Shown piece by piece: positions 1 through 8,896 of a stretch of 36,401 nt of DNA. Both the position numbers and the translations under genes were made by a program. Below the pieces are notes generated by a model. It ran no database searches and had not been told where the DNA came from. It saw nothing but the letters and a program-made list of their open reading frames with translations. The DNA lies in assembly GCA_015486215.1 (NCBI GenBank), contig WFSA01000271.1, forward strand, positions 1-36,401. The letters run 5' to 3'. Source of the stretch: Anaerolineae bacterium (GTDB lineage: Bacteria > Chloroflexota > Anaerolineae > Promineifilales > Promineifilaceae). Each line of letters begins with the position of its first letter. Position 1 is the first letter of the stretch.

Positions 1-2538
1 ACCCCGCAGCCCGCCTTCGTTGGCCGCCAGCACGAACTCGCACGGCTGACAAACGCGCTCATCAACGCGAACAACGGGCATGGCAGTTTCCATCTCATTC
101 GCGGCGAATCGGGCGTGGGCAAAAGCAGGCTCATCGCTGAAGCATTACGCAAAAACGACACGCAGCCCATCCCCGCCAAAGAGCTATACCTTTTTCACGG
201 GCGCGGCCACGAATTTGAGGTGATGATTCCGTACAGCTTGATCACGCAAGCGTTGCAAATGGGTGCGCCCGCCATCACATGGGAGCAATTCACCCCCGCC
301 CCCGTATGGTTGAACGGGTTGTTGCCGCTGCTACCCCATCTGCCCGCCTATTTGCACGATGCAGGGATGACGATGCCGCCGTCAGAAAAAAGCTGCCACA
401 CCATCGAAGCGGCAGGTCGCCTATTCCTGACACTCAGCCGCCGCCGCTTGGTCGTTCTTTATCTCGACAATCTGCATTGGGCAGATATGCCGACATGGAA
501 TTTATTGGGCTATTTGGCACAGCGCGTCAACAATCACCGCATCTTGATTATTGGAGCCGCGCGGGTTGAAGATATGTCGCATGAACGCAATCGGTTGGCA
601 CGCAAGATGAAACGGCAACACGCTTTAGAGCAGTTGACGCTGGAACGGTTGAATCGGGAGGAAACGGCCGAACTCGCCCGTCATCTCATCCCCCCTGCCC
701 AACAGCCCGACCCGCTTTTTTTGCGCCGTCTGTATGAAGAGACGGCTGGCAACCCGTTTTTCATCGTGGAGACGGTGCGAGCGGTGCTGGATGATGGGGA
801 ATCGGACAATTGGACGCGCAATGTGCCCACAGATCGGGAAGGAAAACGGCCGTTTTTCGCCATCCCGCTTAAAGTGCAAGCGGTCATCGAATCCCGTCTC
901 GACAAATTAGAAGAAGAGAGCCGCGCCACCCTCGCCGCCGCCGCCGCCATCGGTCACGAATTCACCTTCGACCTCTTGCAGACGATCAGCCGTTACGACA
1001 CCGAGACGGTCTTAGCCGCCCTTGATGAATGGTTGGCACGCGGTCTTGTGCGTGAACAAAAAGAGAGCTATCGCTTCAGTCACGACAAGATCGAACAAGT
1101 CGCCTACGAACATCTCAGCCGCGCCCGCAGACAGTGGACACATCTGCAAATCGCCCATTATCTCGACAGCCATTATCCCGACACCGACCCCGCCCAACTC
1201 GCCCATCATTACTATCGCAGCAGCGATCCCGCCCGCGCTTTGCCCCATCTTGCCCGCGCGGGCGACCGTGCCTTGCACGTCCGCTCCTACGCCGAAGCGC
1301 GTGAATTTGGCTTGCAAGCGATTGGCCTCATGGGGCGTTTCCCCGCGCTGGCAAAGCATGACCGCGCCGAACGAATCGATCTCAATCTGCAATTGGCGCA
1401 AGCGTACGCCTTCACTGGCGACCGCGACAAAGCGTCACGCTTGCTATACGAAACAGAGCGCGTGGCAGAATCCCTGAACGATACGGAGCGGCTGGCGCAT
1501 ATTTTTTACCGTTCAGCCCAACTGTTTTGGCTGCAAGGAGACCCGCAAACGGCCGATGATTACGCCCGCCGCACCCTTCGCCGCGCCGAAGAGTTGGATG
1601 ATGCCAAACTCCGCTTTGCCGCCTTACGGATGTTGGGGCGATGCGGTATCGCTCTGAGCAGTTATGATGATGCCATCGCCTATTTATTGCGTTACATTGA
1701 CATAGGCAAACGGAAAAAACTAGCCGATCTGCCCGCTATTTACGGCTATTTGGCGGTCGCTTATGCGCGTGTTGGCTCGTGGCAGCGTGCGCTTGAGGCT
1801 GCCAAAACAGGGGTAGAGAATGCTGGCGATTTTGCTAATGGGGCGATGGCTGTCGTCTCCTTGATGCAGATGGCATTTGTATATGGAGAATTATACGAGT
1901 GGGGAAATGTGTTGGAAACGGCCGTTCCCATTCAAGACGATTGGCGCGAAGAGGGGATGAGTCCACACACGATGATGTTACGCGCCGTCGTCGGGCGGGC
2001 GATGGCGTACTCTGGACAGGCAAAGATGGGGATCGCTGAAATTCAAGCCGCGCTGGCATGGGCGGATGAGGTCGGATACAAGGTGTTAAACCATGTGGTG
2101 CGCGGCTATTTGGCAGAGGCGTATTATCAGATTGGACAGTATAAAAAAGGGGCGGAGGCGGCGGCAACGGCCGTTACACAAGCGCAGAAAACGGGAGATC
2201 GATGGGCAGAAGGGGTCAGTCTGCGCGTGCAAGCAATCTGCGAAATGCGCCTAGATCAGCCCGATTGGCTACATATCGAAACCCGCCTCCTCACCGCGAT
2301 GCGCCTCCTCCGCGATGTCCGTGCCCGTCCCGATCTTGCCCGCACCTATTTGACCTCGCGCCGCCTCTATGACCGTGCCGGGCAGACGGCGTGGGCGGTC
2401 GACTGCCATTTCCGCGCCATCACTATTTTTGAAGAGTTGGGCATGGCGGCCGAACGGCGTGCCGCGCAGGGACAGCCAAAAGGGACGAAGGGGAGCGGCG
2501 GCGTAATTTTAGGGTTGGCGTTGACAGGGCCTGTTTGA
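1..2538 (+). CDS. AAA/STAND ATPase with TPR-like C-terminal region, 5' truncated by window edge
   Basis: The reading frame is open from the first base, so the gene starts outside the window; 845 residues are visible. Numbering from the window edge, a sensor-ATPase start (FVGRQHEL, residues 6-13) leads to a Walker A motif GESGVGKS at about 35-42 and a Walker B-like LYLDNLHWAD at about 153-162. The rest, from about residue 380, is Ala/Leu/Tyr/Arg-rich helical sequence in TPR-like repeats. Family knowledge: this order is typical of large signal-transduction ATPases (MalT/AfsR/adenylate-cyclase-linked), whose N-terminus often carries a BTAD, kinase or cyclase domain. That part is not visible, so the output is unknown. 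The GTG at 115 lies inside the P-loop and is not a start. The end is followed by a nested repeat element. Confidence 0.85.
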   Translation, partial: TPQPAFVGRQHELARLTNALINANNGHGSFHLIRGESGVGKSRLIAEALRKNDTQPIPAKELYLFHGRGHEFEVMIPYSLITQALQMGAPAITWEQFTPAPVWLNGLLPLLPHLPAYLHDAGMTMPPSEKSCHTIEAAGRLFLTLSRRRLVVLYLDNLHWADMPTWNLLGYLAQRVNNHRILIIGAARVEDMSHERNRLARKMKRQHALEQLTLERLNREETAELARHLIPPAQQPDPLFLRRLYEETAGNPFFIVETVRAVLDDGESDNWTRNVPTDREGKRPFFAIPLKVQAVIESRLDKLEEESRATLAAAAAIGHEFTFDLLQTISRYDTETVLAALDEWLARGLVREQKESYRFSHDKIEQVAYEHLSRARRQWTHLQIAHYLDSHYPDTDPAQLAHHYYRSSDPARALPHLARAGDRALHVRSYAEAREFGLQAIGLMGRFPALAKHDRAERIDLNLQLAQAYAFTGDRDKASRLLYETERVAESLNDTERLAHIFYRSAQLFWLQGDPQTADDYARRTLRRAEELDDAKLRFAALRMLGRCGIALSSYDDAIAYLLRYIDIGKRKKLADLPAIYGYLAVAYARVGSWQRALEAAKTGVENAGDFANGAMAVVSLMQMAFVYGELYEWGNVLETAVPIQDDWREEGMSPHTMMLRAVVGRAMAYSGQAKMGIAEIQAALAWADEVGYKVLNHVVRGYLAEAYYQIGQYKKGAEAAATAVTQAQKTGDRWAEGVSLRVQAICEMRLDQPDWLHIETRLLTAMRLLRDVRARPDLARTYLTSRRLYDRAGQTAWAVDCHFRAITIFEELGMAAERRAAQGQPKGTKGSGGVILGLALTGPV

Positions 2539-2560
2539 TTTTATGACATGGTTCAAAAAA

Positions 2561-2737
2561 GGGTAACTACTCAGCCATTGTCCAAATTAACCACAAAGAG
2601 TAAGACTTGACAAATTTTCCTAATGGCACTCGTGTAAAATAAAGTGCTGATGAAATTTGTCAAGTCTTGTCCACGATTTATTGAGAAGATACTTTGCTTC
2701 TTTGTGGTGAAACAATTGATAGGCTGAGTAGTTACCC
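2561..2737 (-). mobile_element. MITE-2 copy 1, interrupted by a MITE-1 segment
   Basis: Terminal inverted repeats GGGTAACTACTCAGCC and GGCTGAGTAGTTACCC bound the element. Its outer halves match, in opposite orientation, the intact copy at 31999-32118, including the shared CCACAAAG and TTTGCTTCTTTGTG segments. The centre has been replaced by a MITE-1 fragment at 2602-2692. No direct repeat is visible at the flanks. It has no coding capacity and lies between the convergent ATPase and glycosyltransferase genes. Confidence 0.8.
2602..2692 (+). mobile_element. MITE-1 copy A, left end missing, nested in MITE-2
   Basis: The segment matches the inner left arm (GACTTGACAAATTTTCC), the core (CGTGTAAAATAAAGTGCTGATG) only in part quoted here as CGTGTAAAATAAAG, and the complete right end (TTGAGAAGATAC) of the 112-bp family. 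The outer left end GTATCTTCTCAGTATTC is absent. Confidence 0.8.
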
Positions 2738-2744
2738 TGATTCT

Positions 2745-3863
2745 TTACTTACGATACAGGGATAACGTAGCACGGGCGGTTTTTTGCCAGTTGAAGGTTT
2801 GGGCTTGCAAACGGCCGTTTATCACCATCTCCTCCCTCATTTTTGAATCACTCAGCACCCGTTCCATCGTTTCCGCCCATAAATCGACATCATCGGGATC
2901 AAGCTGGAGGCTGTTCTGCCCTACAATTTCGGGCAGCGAGCCGCGATTGCTGACGATGACAGGGCAATCGCTGTGCATCGCTTCCAACGCGGGCAGACCA
3001 AATCCCTCATAATGGGACGGGGTGACAAGTACGCCCGCCGCGTGATAGAGATGTGCCAGCGCATCATCAAAAATGCCCGTGAGATGATGAACGTGGGAAC
3101 GCAGCTTCAGCTCATCCATCGTGGCAAAAATATCCTCATACATCCATCCTTTGCCGCCGACAAGGACAAGGGGGACGGTGACGGCCGTTTCCATTCGCAA
3201 TTTTTGATACGCCCGCAGCAACATCGGAATATTTTTACGCGGCTCCAACGTGCCGACGCAAAGGATAAAGCCGCGCGGTAAATGATGGGCGGCCAATGTC
3301 TGCTCAACCACATCAGCCGCATACTCGCGCTGATAAAGCGGGTTGGCGGCCAAATAAACGGTGCTGACTTTTTCGGGCGGCAAGTTTAGATGGTTGATGA
3401 GGTCTCGGCGCGTCGCTTCGCTGTCGGCGGAGATGTGGTCGGCGTGGTCAACAGCCCATTGGATTTGATCAGCGTAATACCGCCTGCTTTCGGCGGTCAA
3501 GAATTGGGGGTAATAGATAAAATTGAGATCGTGAACGGTGATAATATGCCGTCGCCCGCCCCGTTGCGGTGGAATAAAATCGGGGCTGTGGAATACGTCC
3601 AGCCGATGGCGGAGCAGTTCGGCACTTAACGCCCATCGCTCTATTTTATGATGAGCGGGAGTGTATAAATTGCGTCGCTGAAAGCTGCCTTCGATACACG
3701 GGGAGGATGGGATGTAGGAACGGCCGTCTTTCCAACTATGAAAAATAGTGTACCGATTCTCATCATCCAGCGCGGCAAGGGCGGGCAGAAGATGCAGCAC
3801 ATATTGGCTGATACCACCCATCTGATAATAAGGAAGTCGTGCGTCTATGCCGATGTGCATCAT
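2745..3863 (-). CDS. Family 4 glycosyltransferase (GT-B fold)
   Basis: The 372-residue protein begins MMHIGIDARL, the usual first beta strand of GT4 enzymes, followed by a glycine-rich GGISQYV at about 16-22. The second Rossmann half starts with VGTLEPRKN near residue 200. The nucleotide-sugar EX7E signature EGFGLPALE lies near 285-293. GT4 enzymes are retaining transferases that build polysaccharide, glycolipid or cell-wall glycans from activated sugars at the inner membrane face. The exact donor and acceptor cannot be read from sequence. The start could be either of two adjacent ATGs (3863 or 3860); no good ribosome binding site distinguishes them. It stands alone on its strand and is bounded by repeat elements on both sides, so no operon partner is visible. 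Confidence 0.9.
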   Translation of the reverse strand: MMHIGIDARLPYYQMGGISQYVLHLLPALAALDDENRYTIFHSWKDGRSYIPSSPCIEGSFQRRNLYTPAHHKIERWALSAELLRHRLDVFHSPDFIPPQRGGRRHIITVHDLNFIYYPQFLTAESRRYYADQIQWAVDHADHISADSEATRRDLINHLNLPPEKVSTVYLAANPLYQREYAADVVEQTLAAHHLPRGFILCVGTLEPRKNIPMLLRAYQKLRMETAVTVPLVLVGGKGWMYEDIFATMDELKLRSHVHHLTGIFDDALAHLYHAAGVLVTPSHYEGFGLPALEAMHSDCPVIVSNRGSLPEIVGQNSLQLDPDDVDLWAETMERVLSDSKMREEMVINGRLQAQTFNWQKTARATLSLYRK

Positions 3864-3954
3864 GTATAAGGGGAAGTCCCGTTCTCAATTTGATCCATAA
3901 TGGGCGATTGTAACATGAAACGGCCGTTTTTTCCGTCATAAAATTGGACATGGC

Positions 3955-4140
3955 AGGGCGATTGCAACCTCGCCTTAACTCGTGATCGTGATCGTTTTCG
4001 TGATCGAAAATCGAAAAAATCGATCATGAAAACGATCACGAAATACGATCACGACAATCGTAACGCATAAATTCCCCTCAATTTGCATATTATGTCAATT
4101 GCAGGGTTGCTAAAAACAGTATAAATTTAGAATTTCAAAA
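3955..4140 (+). mobile_element. MITE-3 copy 1, right end missing
   Basis: Starts with the family end AGGGCGATTGCAACCTCGCC and continues through a core rich in CGTGATCG and its complement (about 3980-4058). It matches the reverse complement of the complete copy at 13914-14113 up to the segment ending TTTAGAATTTC. It then runs straight into a truncated MITE-1 at 4141, so the distal inverted repeat has been lost. The stretch 3864-3954 between the glycosyltransferase start and this element holds one ACGGCCGT site and nothing else recognisable. Confidence 0.8.
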
Positions 4141-4224
4141 CTTGACAAATTTCATCAGCACTTTATTTTACACGAGTATCATTAGGAAAATTTATCAAGT
4201 CTCCCCAGAATACTGAGAAGATAC
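4141..4224 (-). mobile_element. MITE-1 copy B, right end missing
   Basis: On the minus strand it reads GTATCTTCTCAGTATTCTGG and on through the 112-bp family to GTCAAG, where it abuts the broken MITE-3. The plus strand carries TTGACA near 4142, reading towards the coiled-coil gene. From 4225 to 4379 nothing is recognised except the likely ribosome binding site for 4380. Confidence 0.8.
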
Positions 4225-4379
4225 ATCATTTCGCATAAAATGAACCATGCCTAAAATTGAGAAAATACAACAAAGATAAAAAAACAGGTGTAACCAATCC
4301 ATGTCCCCGTCCCCCCCCGCTCGCCCGCCGTTCATGCGCGGGTTATAATGTTGCCATCATACCGAAACAGGAGAGTACA

Positions 4380-5621
4380 ATGGCAGCGACAAAATCAGAG
4401 ATGGAAGAACTTCGGCGACGATTGGATTGGTTCGACGAAGAGCGACGCAGAACCAATCGAAAACTCACGGAACTGGAACAAAAATTAACCTTGCAACAGC
4501 AAGAGGTCACTAAACGAGAACGACGTATTCGTGACTTGGAACAACAGCTATCGACTACGACATCACAACTCAGCCGTTTTTCTCAAATAGATACCCAAAT
4601 CGCCCAATTCAAGGACGAAACAATCCGCATGATGGAGCAATATGATCAACGGCGCATCACTTCTGAGAAAGAGGTTGACCGTATGCGCCGTGTGGAGCAG
4701 GAAGGGGCAGCCCGCGAATTGGCTGACATCCGTAAAGAACTGCCCGCAATCGGCCGTTTGCAACAAAACATGGAGTTACGCATCTCCGAAGAATCGCGGC
4801 TGGCTAGTTTGCTCGGCAATCAACAAAATAGAATCGCCTCTCTCGTCAACCAAATCGACAATTGGGAGCGTGCCATCACCTTTGTGGAAGAGAAGGAAAA
4901 TCGGAACACCCAATATATCAACGAAATACAGTCAGCCCAACTGGATGTGGATAAAAAGTGGAATCCGATCAATGCACGGCTAGATAATCTGTCGGGTAGT
5001 ATTTTGCGATTGGAAACGGCCAATCGGGAAATCTACGAGGCACAAGAGGTAATACGCACAAGCACGCAGCGATGGATGGAGCAGATTCAAATTGGGGAGT
5101 ACGGCCGTAATCAAAAGGTAGAAACGTGGCGGCAAGTCATTGAAGAGCAACAAGACATCATCGCTAATTTTAAGCGTGAATGGATCAAATTTAACGACCA
5201 ATATAAAGAGTCGAAGATGGCAGTGCAGACGATGCTCGGTTGGCAAGAGCAGGTCGAACAGAAGCAAAAAGAGTCATCCGAAACATTGCGCGTGGAGTCA
5301 AGCCGCACACAGAAACAGTGGGATTCATTCCAAACGGAGATTAAAAAACAGTTACGTACCTTCACAACTGACGTTGAGCAACGATGGGTGCATTATGACC
5401 GCAACACCAAGCAGACGCGAGAACGGTTTGAACTGCTTGATGGACAATTGAAAAAACTATCCGACGAGAAAGATACGCTGGATCGTATCCAAAACGCACA
5501 AGCGGACGCGATAAAACGATGGGGGCGCATTTGGATGGAAGAGGTTGAAAAGGCGATAGCCAACGATCCAAACCGCCGCCGCCAGCCCGCGCTCGTTTCG
5601 GTGCAGGACGATACGCTATAG
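4380..5621 (+). CDS. Long coiled-coil protein of unknown function
   Basis: A 413-residue protein that is almost entirely charged, Glu/Gln/Arg/Lys-rich heptad sequence with no glycine-rich or catalytic motif, no signal peptide and no membrane segment. Start chosen at 4380 because AGGAGAG sits just upstream; the frame is open further up but that part is Pro/Arg-rich and non-protein-like. Helical sections such as ELEQKLTLQQQEVTKRERR (about 25-44) and the final third suggest an elongated dimer or filament-like scaffold. The C-terminal tail (NRRRQPALVSV) is basic. It shares a general coiled-coil style, but no clear sequence identity, with the gene at 34888. It lies 78 bp upstream of selB, separated by an inverted repeat. 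No family could be assigned. Confidence 0.8.
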   Translation: MAATKSEMEELRRRLDWFDEERRRTNRKLTELEQKLTLQQQEVTKRERRIRDLEQQLSTTTSQLSRFSQIDTQIAQFKDETIRMMEQYDQRRITSEKEVDRMRRVEQEGAARELADIRKELPAIGRLQQNMELRISEESRLASLLGNQQNRIASLVNQIDNWERAITFVEEKENRNTQYINEIQSAQLDVDKKWNPINARLDNLSGSILRLETANREIYEAQEVIRTSTQRWMEQIQIGEYGRNQKVETWRQVIEEQQDIIANFKREWIKFNDQYKESKMAVQTMLGWQEQVEQKQKESSETLRVESSRTQKQWDSFQTEIKKQLRTFTTDVEQRWVHYDRNTKQTRERFELLDGQLKKLSDEKDTLDRIQNAQADAIKRWGRIWMEEVEKAIANDPNRRRQPALVSVQDDTL

Positions 5622-5685
5622 CAAGCGGCAAGTTTGCATGTGGGCAAGTTTGCAACTATACGGAACTTGCAAACTTGCCGCTTGC
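5621..5685 (+). repeat. Inverted repeat of GCAAGTTTGC type between coiled-coil gene and selB
   Basis: Perfect 18-bp arms: left 5621-5638 (GCAAGCGGCAAGTTTGCA), right 5668-5685, loop 29 nt. The left arm begins on the last base of the upstream stop codon. No T-run follows, so this is not a standard intrinsic terminator. Similar GCAAGTTTGC strings recur after the selB and secA stop codons. Confidence 0.75.
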
Positions 5686-5699
5686 CCTTGCATCTTATC

Positions 5700-7571
5700 A
5701 TGTATGTAATTGGAACTGCCGGGCATGTTGATCACGGCAAATCTACTTTAATTGAAGCGTTGACGGGGATCGATCCCGACCGATTGGCGGAAGAGAAAGA
5801 GCGGGAGATGACGATCGATCTGGGCTTCGCTTGGATTCAGTTAGGAGATGACGGGGAGACGGTCGGCATTGTTGATGTACCTGGCCATCGTGACTTTATC
5901 GAAAATATGTTAGCGGGCGTGGGCGGGATTGATATGGCCGTCTTCGTCGTCGCCGCTGATGAAGGGGTGATGCCGCAAACGACAGAACATCTCGCCATTT
6001 TGAACTTGCTGGAAATCAACGGCGGCGTAATCGCTCTAACAAAAATTGATATGGTGGACGATCCTGATTGGATTGAACTCGTCACCCTTGATTTGCATGA
6101 GACGCTGGAGGGGACGGTGTTGGAAAACGCGCCTATCATGCCTGTTTCGGCAAAAACGGGGGAAGGGCTGGCGGCGTTGCGGGAAATGCTATGGAAAGAG
6201 TTGCAGAATCGTCCCGAACGCGCGGACAACGGCCGTCCACAACTCCCGGTTGACCGCGTTTTCACCCTGTCGGGTTTTGGCACAGTGGTGACGGGAACGT
6301 TGACCAACGGCCGTTTACAGCTTGGTGACACGATAGAAATCCAACCATCAGGACGCAAAGGGCGCGTTCGCGGCTTGCAAACCCATAATCATAAAATCGA
6401 CATTGCCCATCCGGGCAGCCGCGTCGCCATCAATTTGACGGGCATTGGGCGCGATGAGGTCAAGCGGGGAGATGTCATCGCCGCGCCTAATGTGATCGGC
6501 AATACGATTTTGCTTGATGCCGCTTATACCCATCTCGCCAGCGCGGGCAAACCGTTGAAGCACAATACAGAAGTCAAACTGTTCATCGGCGCGGCTGAGG
6601 TGATGGCACGGGCGCGGGTGCTGGGGGATAAGCAGATCGAAGCGGGGCAAAATGGGTGGCTGCAATTGGCGTTAGCCCATCCGATAGCGACGGCACGGGG
6701 GGATAAATTCATCCTGCGACGGCCGTCACCCGGCATGACGATAGGGGGCGGACGGGTGTTAGACCCGCAGCCCGGCCGTCGGCATCGTCGTTTCAAAGGT
6801 AATGTCACCGCTCGTCTGCAAACGCTGGCCGAAGGAACACCATCGGAACTGTTGATGCAGCGATTGGCACGGTTGGAGCCTGCAAAAGCGGAGCGTCTCA
6901 TCGGTGAAGTGGAATTGGATCGAAAAACGGCCGTTGAGACCATCAAAACCTTAGAAGAAGAAGGGCAAATCGTGCGCGTGAGCAAACTATTGTTCACCCA
7001 CGCGGGCTGGCAGCGACTGATACAGAAGATGATCACCCTGACCACCGCCCATCATCGCCAAAATCGGCTGCGGCTGGGCATCCCGCGTGAAGAGTTACGC
7101 AGTAAATTGCAGGTCAAACCATCCATCTTCACCGTCTTGATAGAGCAGGCGGTCAACGATGGCACATTGCAGGAAGATCACGGATTGCTCCGCCTTCCCA
7201 ACCATTCAATCCGCTTTACAGGACGAGAGCAAACGGCCGTTGACCAATTATTACGCGACTTTGCCGACGCAGAGGCGAATTCGCCCAGTGTGAAATTGTG
7301 TAAAACGGCCGTTACCGATGATGTCTACTTCGCCCTGATTGATTTGGGCGAATTGATACAACTCAATACTGATGTTGTCTATACGAAAGATGAGTATACG
7401 CGTATCCGACAACAGATTATCAACTATTTAGAAAAGAAGAAAAAAATAAACGCAAGCGAATTACGTACCCTGCTCAATAGCAGCCGCAAATACAGCATCG
7501 CCATTCTAGAGCATCTGGATGAGATTAAAGTGACACGGCGGATTGGTGATTACAGGGAGATGGACGGGTAG
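5700..7571 (+). CDS. selB: Selenocysteine-specific elongation factor SelB
   Basis: A 623-residue GTPase that in known systems carries selenocysteinyl-tRNA to UGA codons at the ribosome. The N-terminus shows G1 GHVDHGKST (about 8-16), G3 DVPGH (about 60-64) and G4 TKID, with the SelB-type ADEGVMPQTTEHL. Domain II has TGTLTNGRLQLGD (about 200-212). The C-terminal part, from about 370, is a chain of winged-helix modules as expected for mRNA-hairpin binding. The start at 5700 gives the usual SelB beginning MYVIGTAGHVD; the frame continues upstream into the inverted repeat but that sequence is not protein-like. No Shine-Dalgarno site is visible. selA, selC and selD are not in the window. The size fits the family. 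Confidence 0.95.
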   Translation: MYVIGTAGHVDHGKSTLIEALTGIDPDRLAEEKEREMTIDLGFAWIQLGDDGETVGIVDVPGHRDFIENMLAGVGGIDMAVFVVAADEGVMPQTTEHLAILNLLEINGGVIALTKIDMVDDPDWIELVTLDLHETLEGTVLENAPIMPVSAKTGEGLAALREMLWKELQNRPERADNGRPQLPVDRVFTLSGFGTVVTGTLTNGRLQLGDTIEIQPSGRKGRVRGLQTHNHKIDIAHPGSRVAINLTGIGRDEVKRGDVIAAPNVIGNTILLDAAYTHLASAGKPLKHNTEVKLFIGAAEVMARARVLGDKQIEAGQNGWLQLALAHPIATARGDKFILRRPSPGMTIGGGRVLDPQPGRRHRRFKGNVTARLQTLAEGTPSELLMQRLARLEPAKAERLIGEVELDRKTAVETIKTLEEEGQIVRVSKLLFTHAGWQRLIQKMITLTTAHHRQNRLRLGIPREELRSKLQVKPSIFTVLIEQAVNDGTLQEDHGLLRLPNHSIRFTGREQTAVDQLLRDFADAEANSPSVKLCKTAVTDDVYFALIDLGELIQLNTDVVYTKDEYTRIRQQIINYLEKKKKINASELRTLLNSSRKYSIAILEHLDEIKVTRRIGDYREMDG

Positions 7572-7683
7572 GGAGTTTGCAAGTTTGCAAGCGGCAGGTT
7601 TGCATGCGGCAGGTGGTATACTCTGCACATTGTGAACTTCGCCACTCCGCAACTTCGCAATCTCGCAGCCCCACCCCCTTATT
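7572..7683. repeat. Short intergenic repeats after selB
   Basis: This spacer is built from GCAAGTTTGC/GCAGGTTTGC strings (7576-7615) and CTTCGCCACTCCGCAACTTCG-type strings (7637-7667, quoted in part). The same word types appear around 5621-5690, 12150-12175, 16812-16850 and 29775-29850. No ribosome binding site of consensus strength precedes the next gene. Confidence 0.5.
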
Positions 7684-8505
7684 ATGAAACAGATCAAAAA
7701 CCTTATATTAGACATGGATGGCGTATTGTGGCGCGGCACGGAATTGATACCGGGCTTTGCTGATTTTTTTGCAGCCTTACGCCGTTTGGATATTAACTTT
7801 GTGATGGCAACGAATAATGCCAGCCGTGTGGCGACAGAATATGTTGAGAAATTCGGCAAGTTCGGCGTGAAAATTGGGATAGAGCATATTGTCACATCGG
7901 GAGAGGCAACGGCCGATTATTTGAAAGAGAAATATGGGGATGCTGTGGAAGAGACGGCCGTTTACATCGTCGGTTCCCCCACCCTGATAAACGCTGTCAA
8001 AGAGCGCGGCTTCCAAATTGTCCCTTTCAATGAGTACGAAGCGGCCGACAAAGTGGATGTCGTCATCATCGGTTTCCATCGTGATGCGACATATAAAACA
8101 TTGGCACTCGGTTCGCTCTACGTTCACGAAGGGGCTATCTTTATCGGCACCAATCCAGATCCATCCTTCCCCAGCGAAATTGGACATTTACCCGGCGCAG
8201 GCGCATTGCAAGCACTCGTCGAGAGAGCGACGGGCATCACCCCTATCGTCATTGGCAAACCCGGCCCCACGATGTTTACAATAGCGATGGAACGCTTAGG
8301 CGGCACACCAGAAAACACAGCGATGGTCGGCGACCGTCTTGGCACCGATATTGCTGGCGGCAACGCGGCTGGAATCAGCACGATCATGGTACTATCTGGT
8401 ATTTCCAGCCGTGCTGATGTAGACGCAGGCAATGTCAAACCAGATTATATCGTTGATGATATTATGGCGTTGACAAGAAAGTTAGAAAAGGCAGTTACGA
8501 TATAG
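7684..8505 (+). CDS. HAD-superfamily IIA phosphatase (NagD-like)
   Basis: The 273-residue protein has all four HAD motifs. Motif I is DMDGVLWRG with nucleophile Asp10 and general acid Asp12. Motif II is the Thr in ATNNAS (about 42). Motif III is the Lys in VIGKPGP (about 197). Motif IV is VGDRLGTDIAGG (about 218). The spacing leaves room for the C2 cap of the NagD/4-nitrophenylphosphatase/phosphoglycolate phosphatase group, which hydrolyses small phosphomonoesters such as sugar phosphates, phosphoglycolate or nucleotides in the cytoplasm. The substrate is not predictable. Starts 112 bp after selB and is followed by a 390-bp spacer, so it may be its own unit or the end of the selB transcript. 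Confidence 0.9.
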   Translation: MKQIKNLILDMDGVLWRGTELIPGFADFFAALRRLDINFVMATNNASRVATEYVEKFGKFGVKIGIEHIVTSGEATADYLKEKYGDAVEETAVYIVGSPTLINAVKERGFQIVPFNEYEAADKVDVVIIGFHRDATYKTLALGSLYVHEGAIFIGTNPDPSFPSEIGHLPGAGALQALVERATGITPIVIGKPGPTMFTIAMERLGGTPENTAMVGDRLGTDIAGGNAAGISTIMVLSGISSRADVDAGNVKPDYIVDDIMALTRKLEKAVTI

Positions 8506-8896
8506 GACGCAGATTTTCAGGATAAACCAGAAAAAGCAATCCGCAGATTTCGCAGATAAACACAGATAAAAAAGTTAAAAATCTGGGCATGGTTCAAAAC
8601 AGGACAAATCATCTTTACAGTTTTATAAAATAATGGGACACGGATAGGACGGATAAACGCGTATAAAAAAAGAAAAACCCGCGTTCCATTTTTATCTTAA
8701 GGGAAAACTCGTAAATAACTGTGGCCAAGGTGACAGGCACTTGCCAAGTGCCTGTCACCTGAAAGTCCAAAGTTAAAAACGAACCTTCCCTAAGTCATAC
8801 AGTTGCAAAATGTAAAACAAACCCTTTGATTTTTGAATCATGTCAAAATCTACGGAAAAATTCTAAAAATCCGCGTCCCATTCAGCGAGAGAAACT
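8506..8896. other. Intergenic spacer with degenerate dispersed repeats
   Basis: No gene found. It holds an AT-rich stretch with repeated CAGATAAACACAGATAAA-like words (8510-8580), a dispersed unit GGCATGGTTCAAAAC...CAAATCATCTTTACA (8588-8622, also at 19806-19843 and, inverted, 16155-16188), a near 'GGACACGGATAGGACGGAT' word (8635-8655), and the perfect hairpin at 8728-8760. The rlmN ribosome binding site is GAGAGAAA at about 8886. Confidence 0.6.
8728..8760. repeat. Perfect REP-like palindrome
   Basis: Two exact 16-bp arms (AGGTGACAGGCACTTG and its complement) around one central C. There is no following T-run, so a terminator role is not supported. It resembles REP-type hairpins in design. 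Confidence 0.8.

Noticed and set aside
115-2538. Start of the first gene at GTG 115
   Set aside because: It lies inside the Walker A motif and the frame is open to base 1 with matching protein sequence, so the gene simply starts before the window.
5621-5685. Hairpin before selB as a SECIS element or intrinsic terminator
   Set aside because: SECIS elements follow an in-frame TGA in a selenoprotein gene, which is absent here, and no T-run follows the stem.
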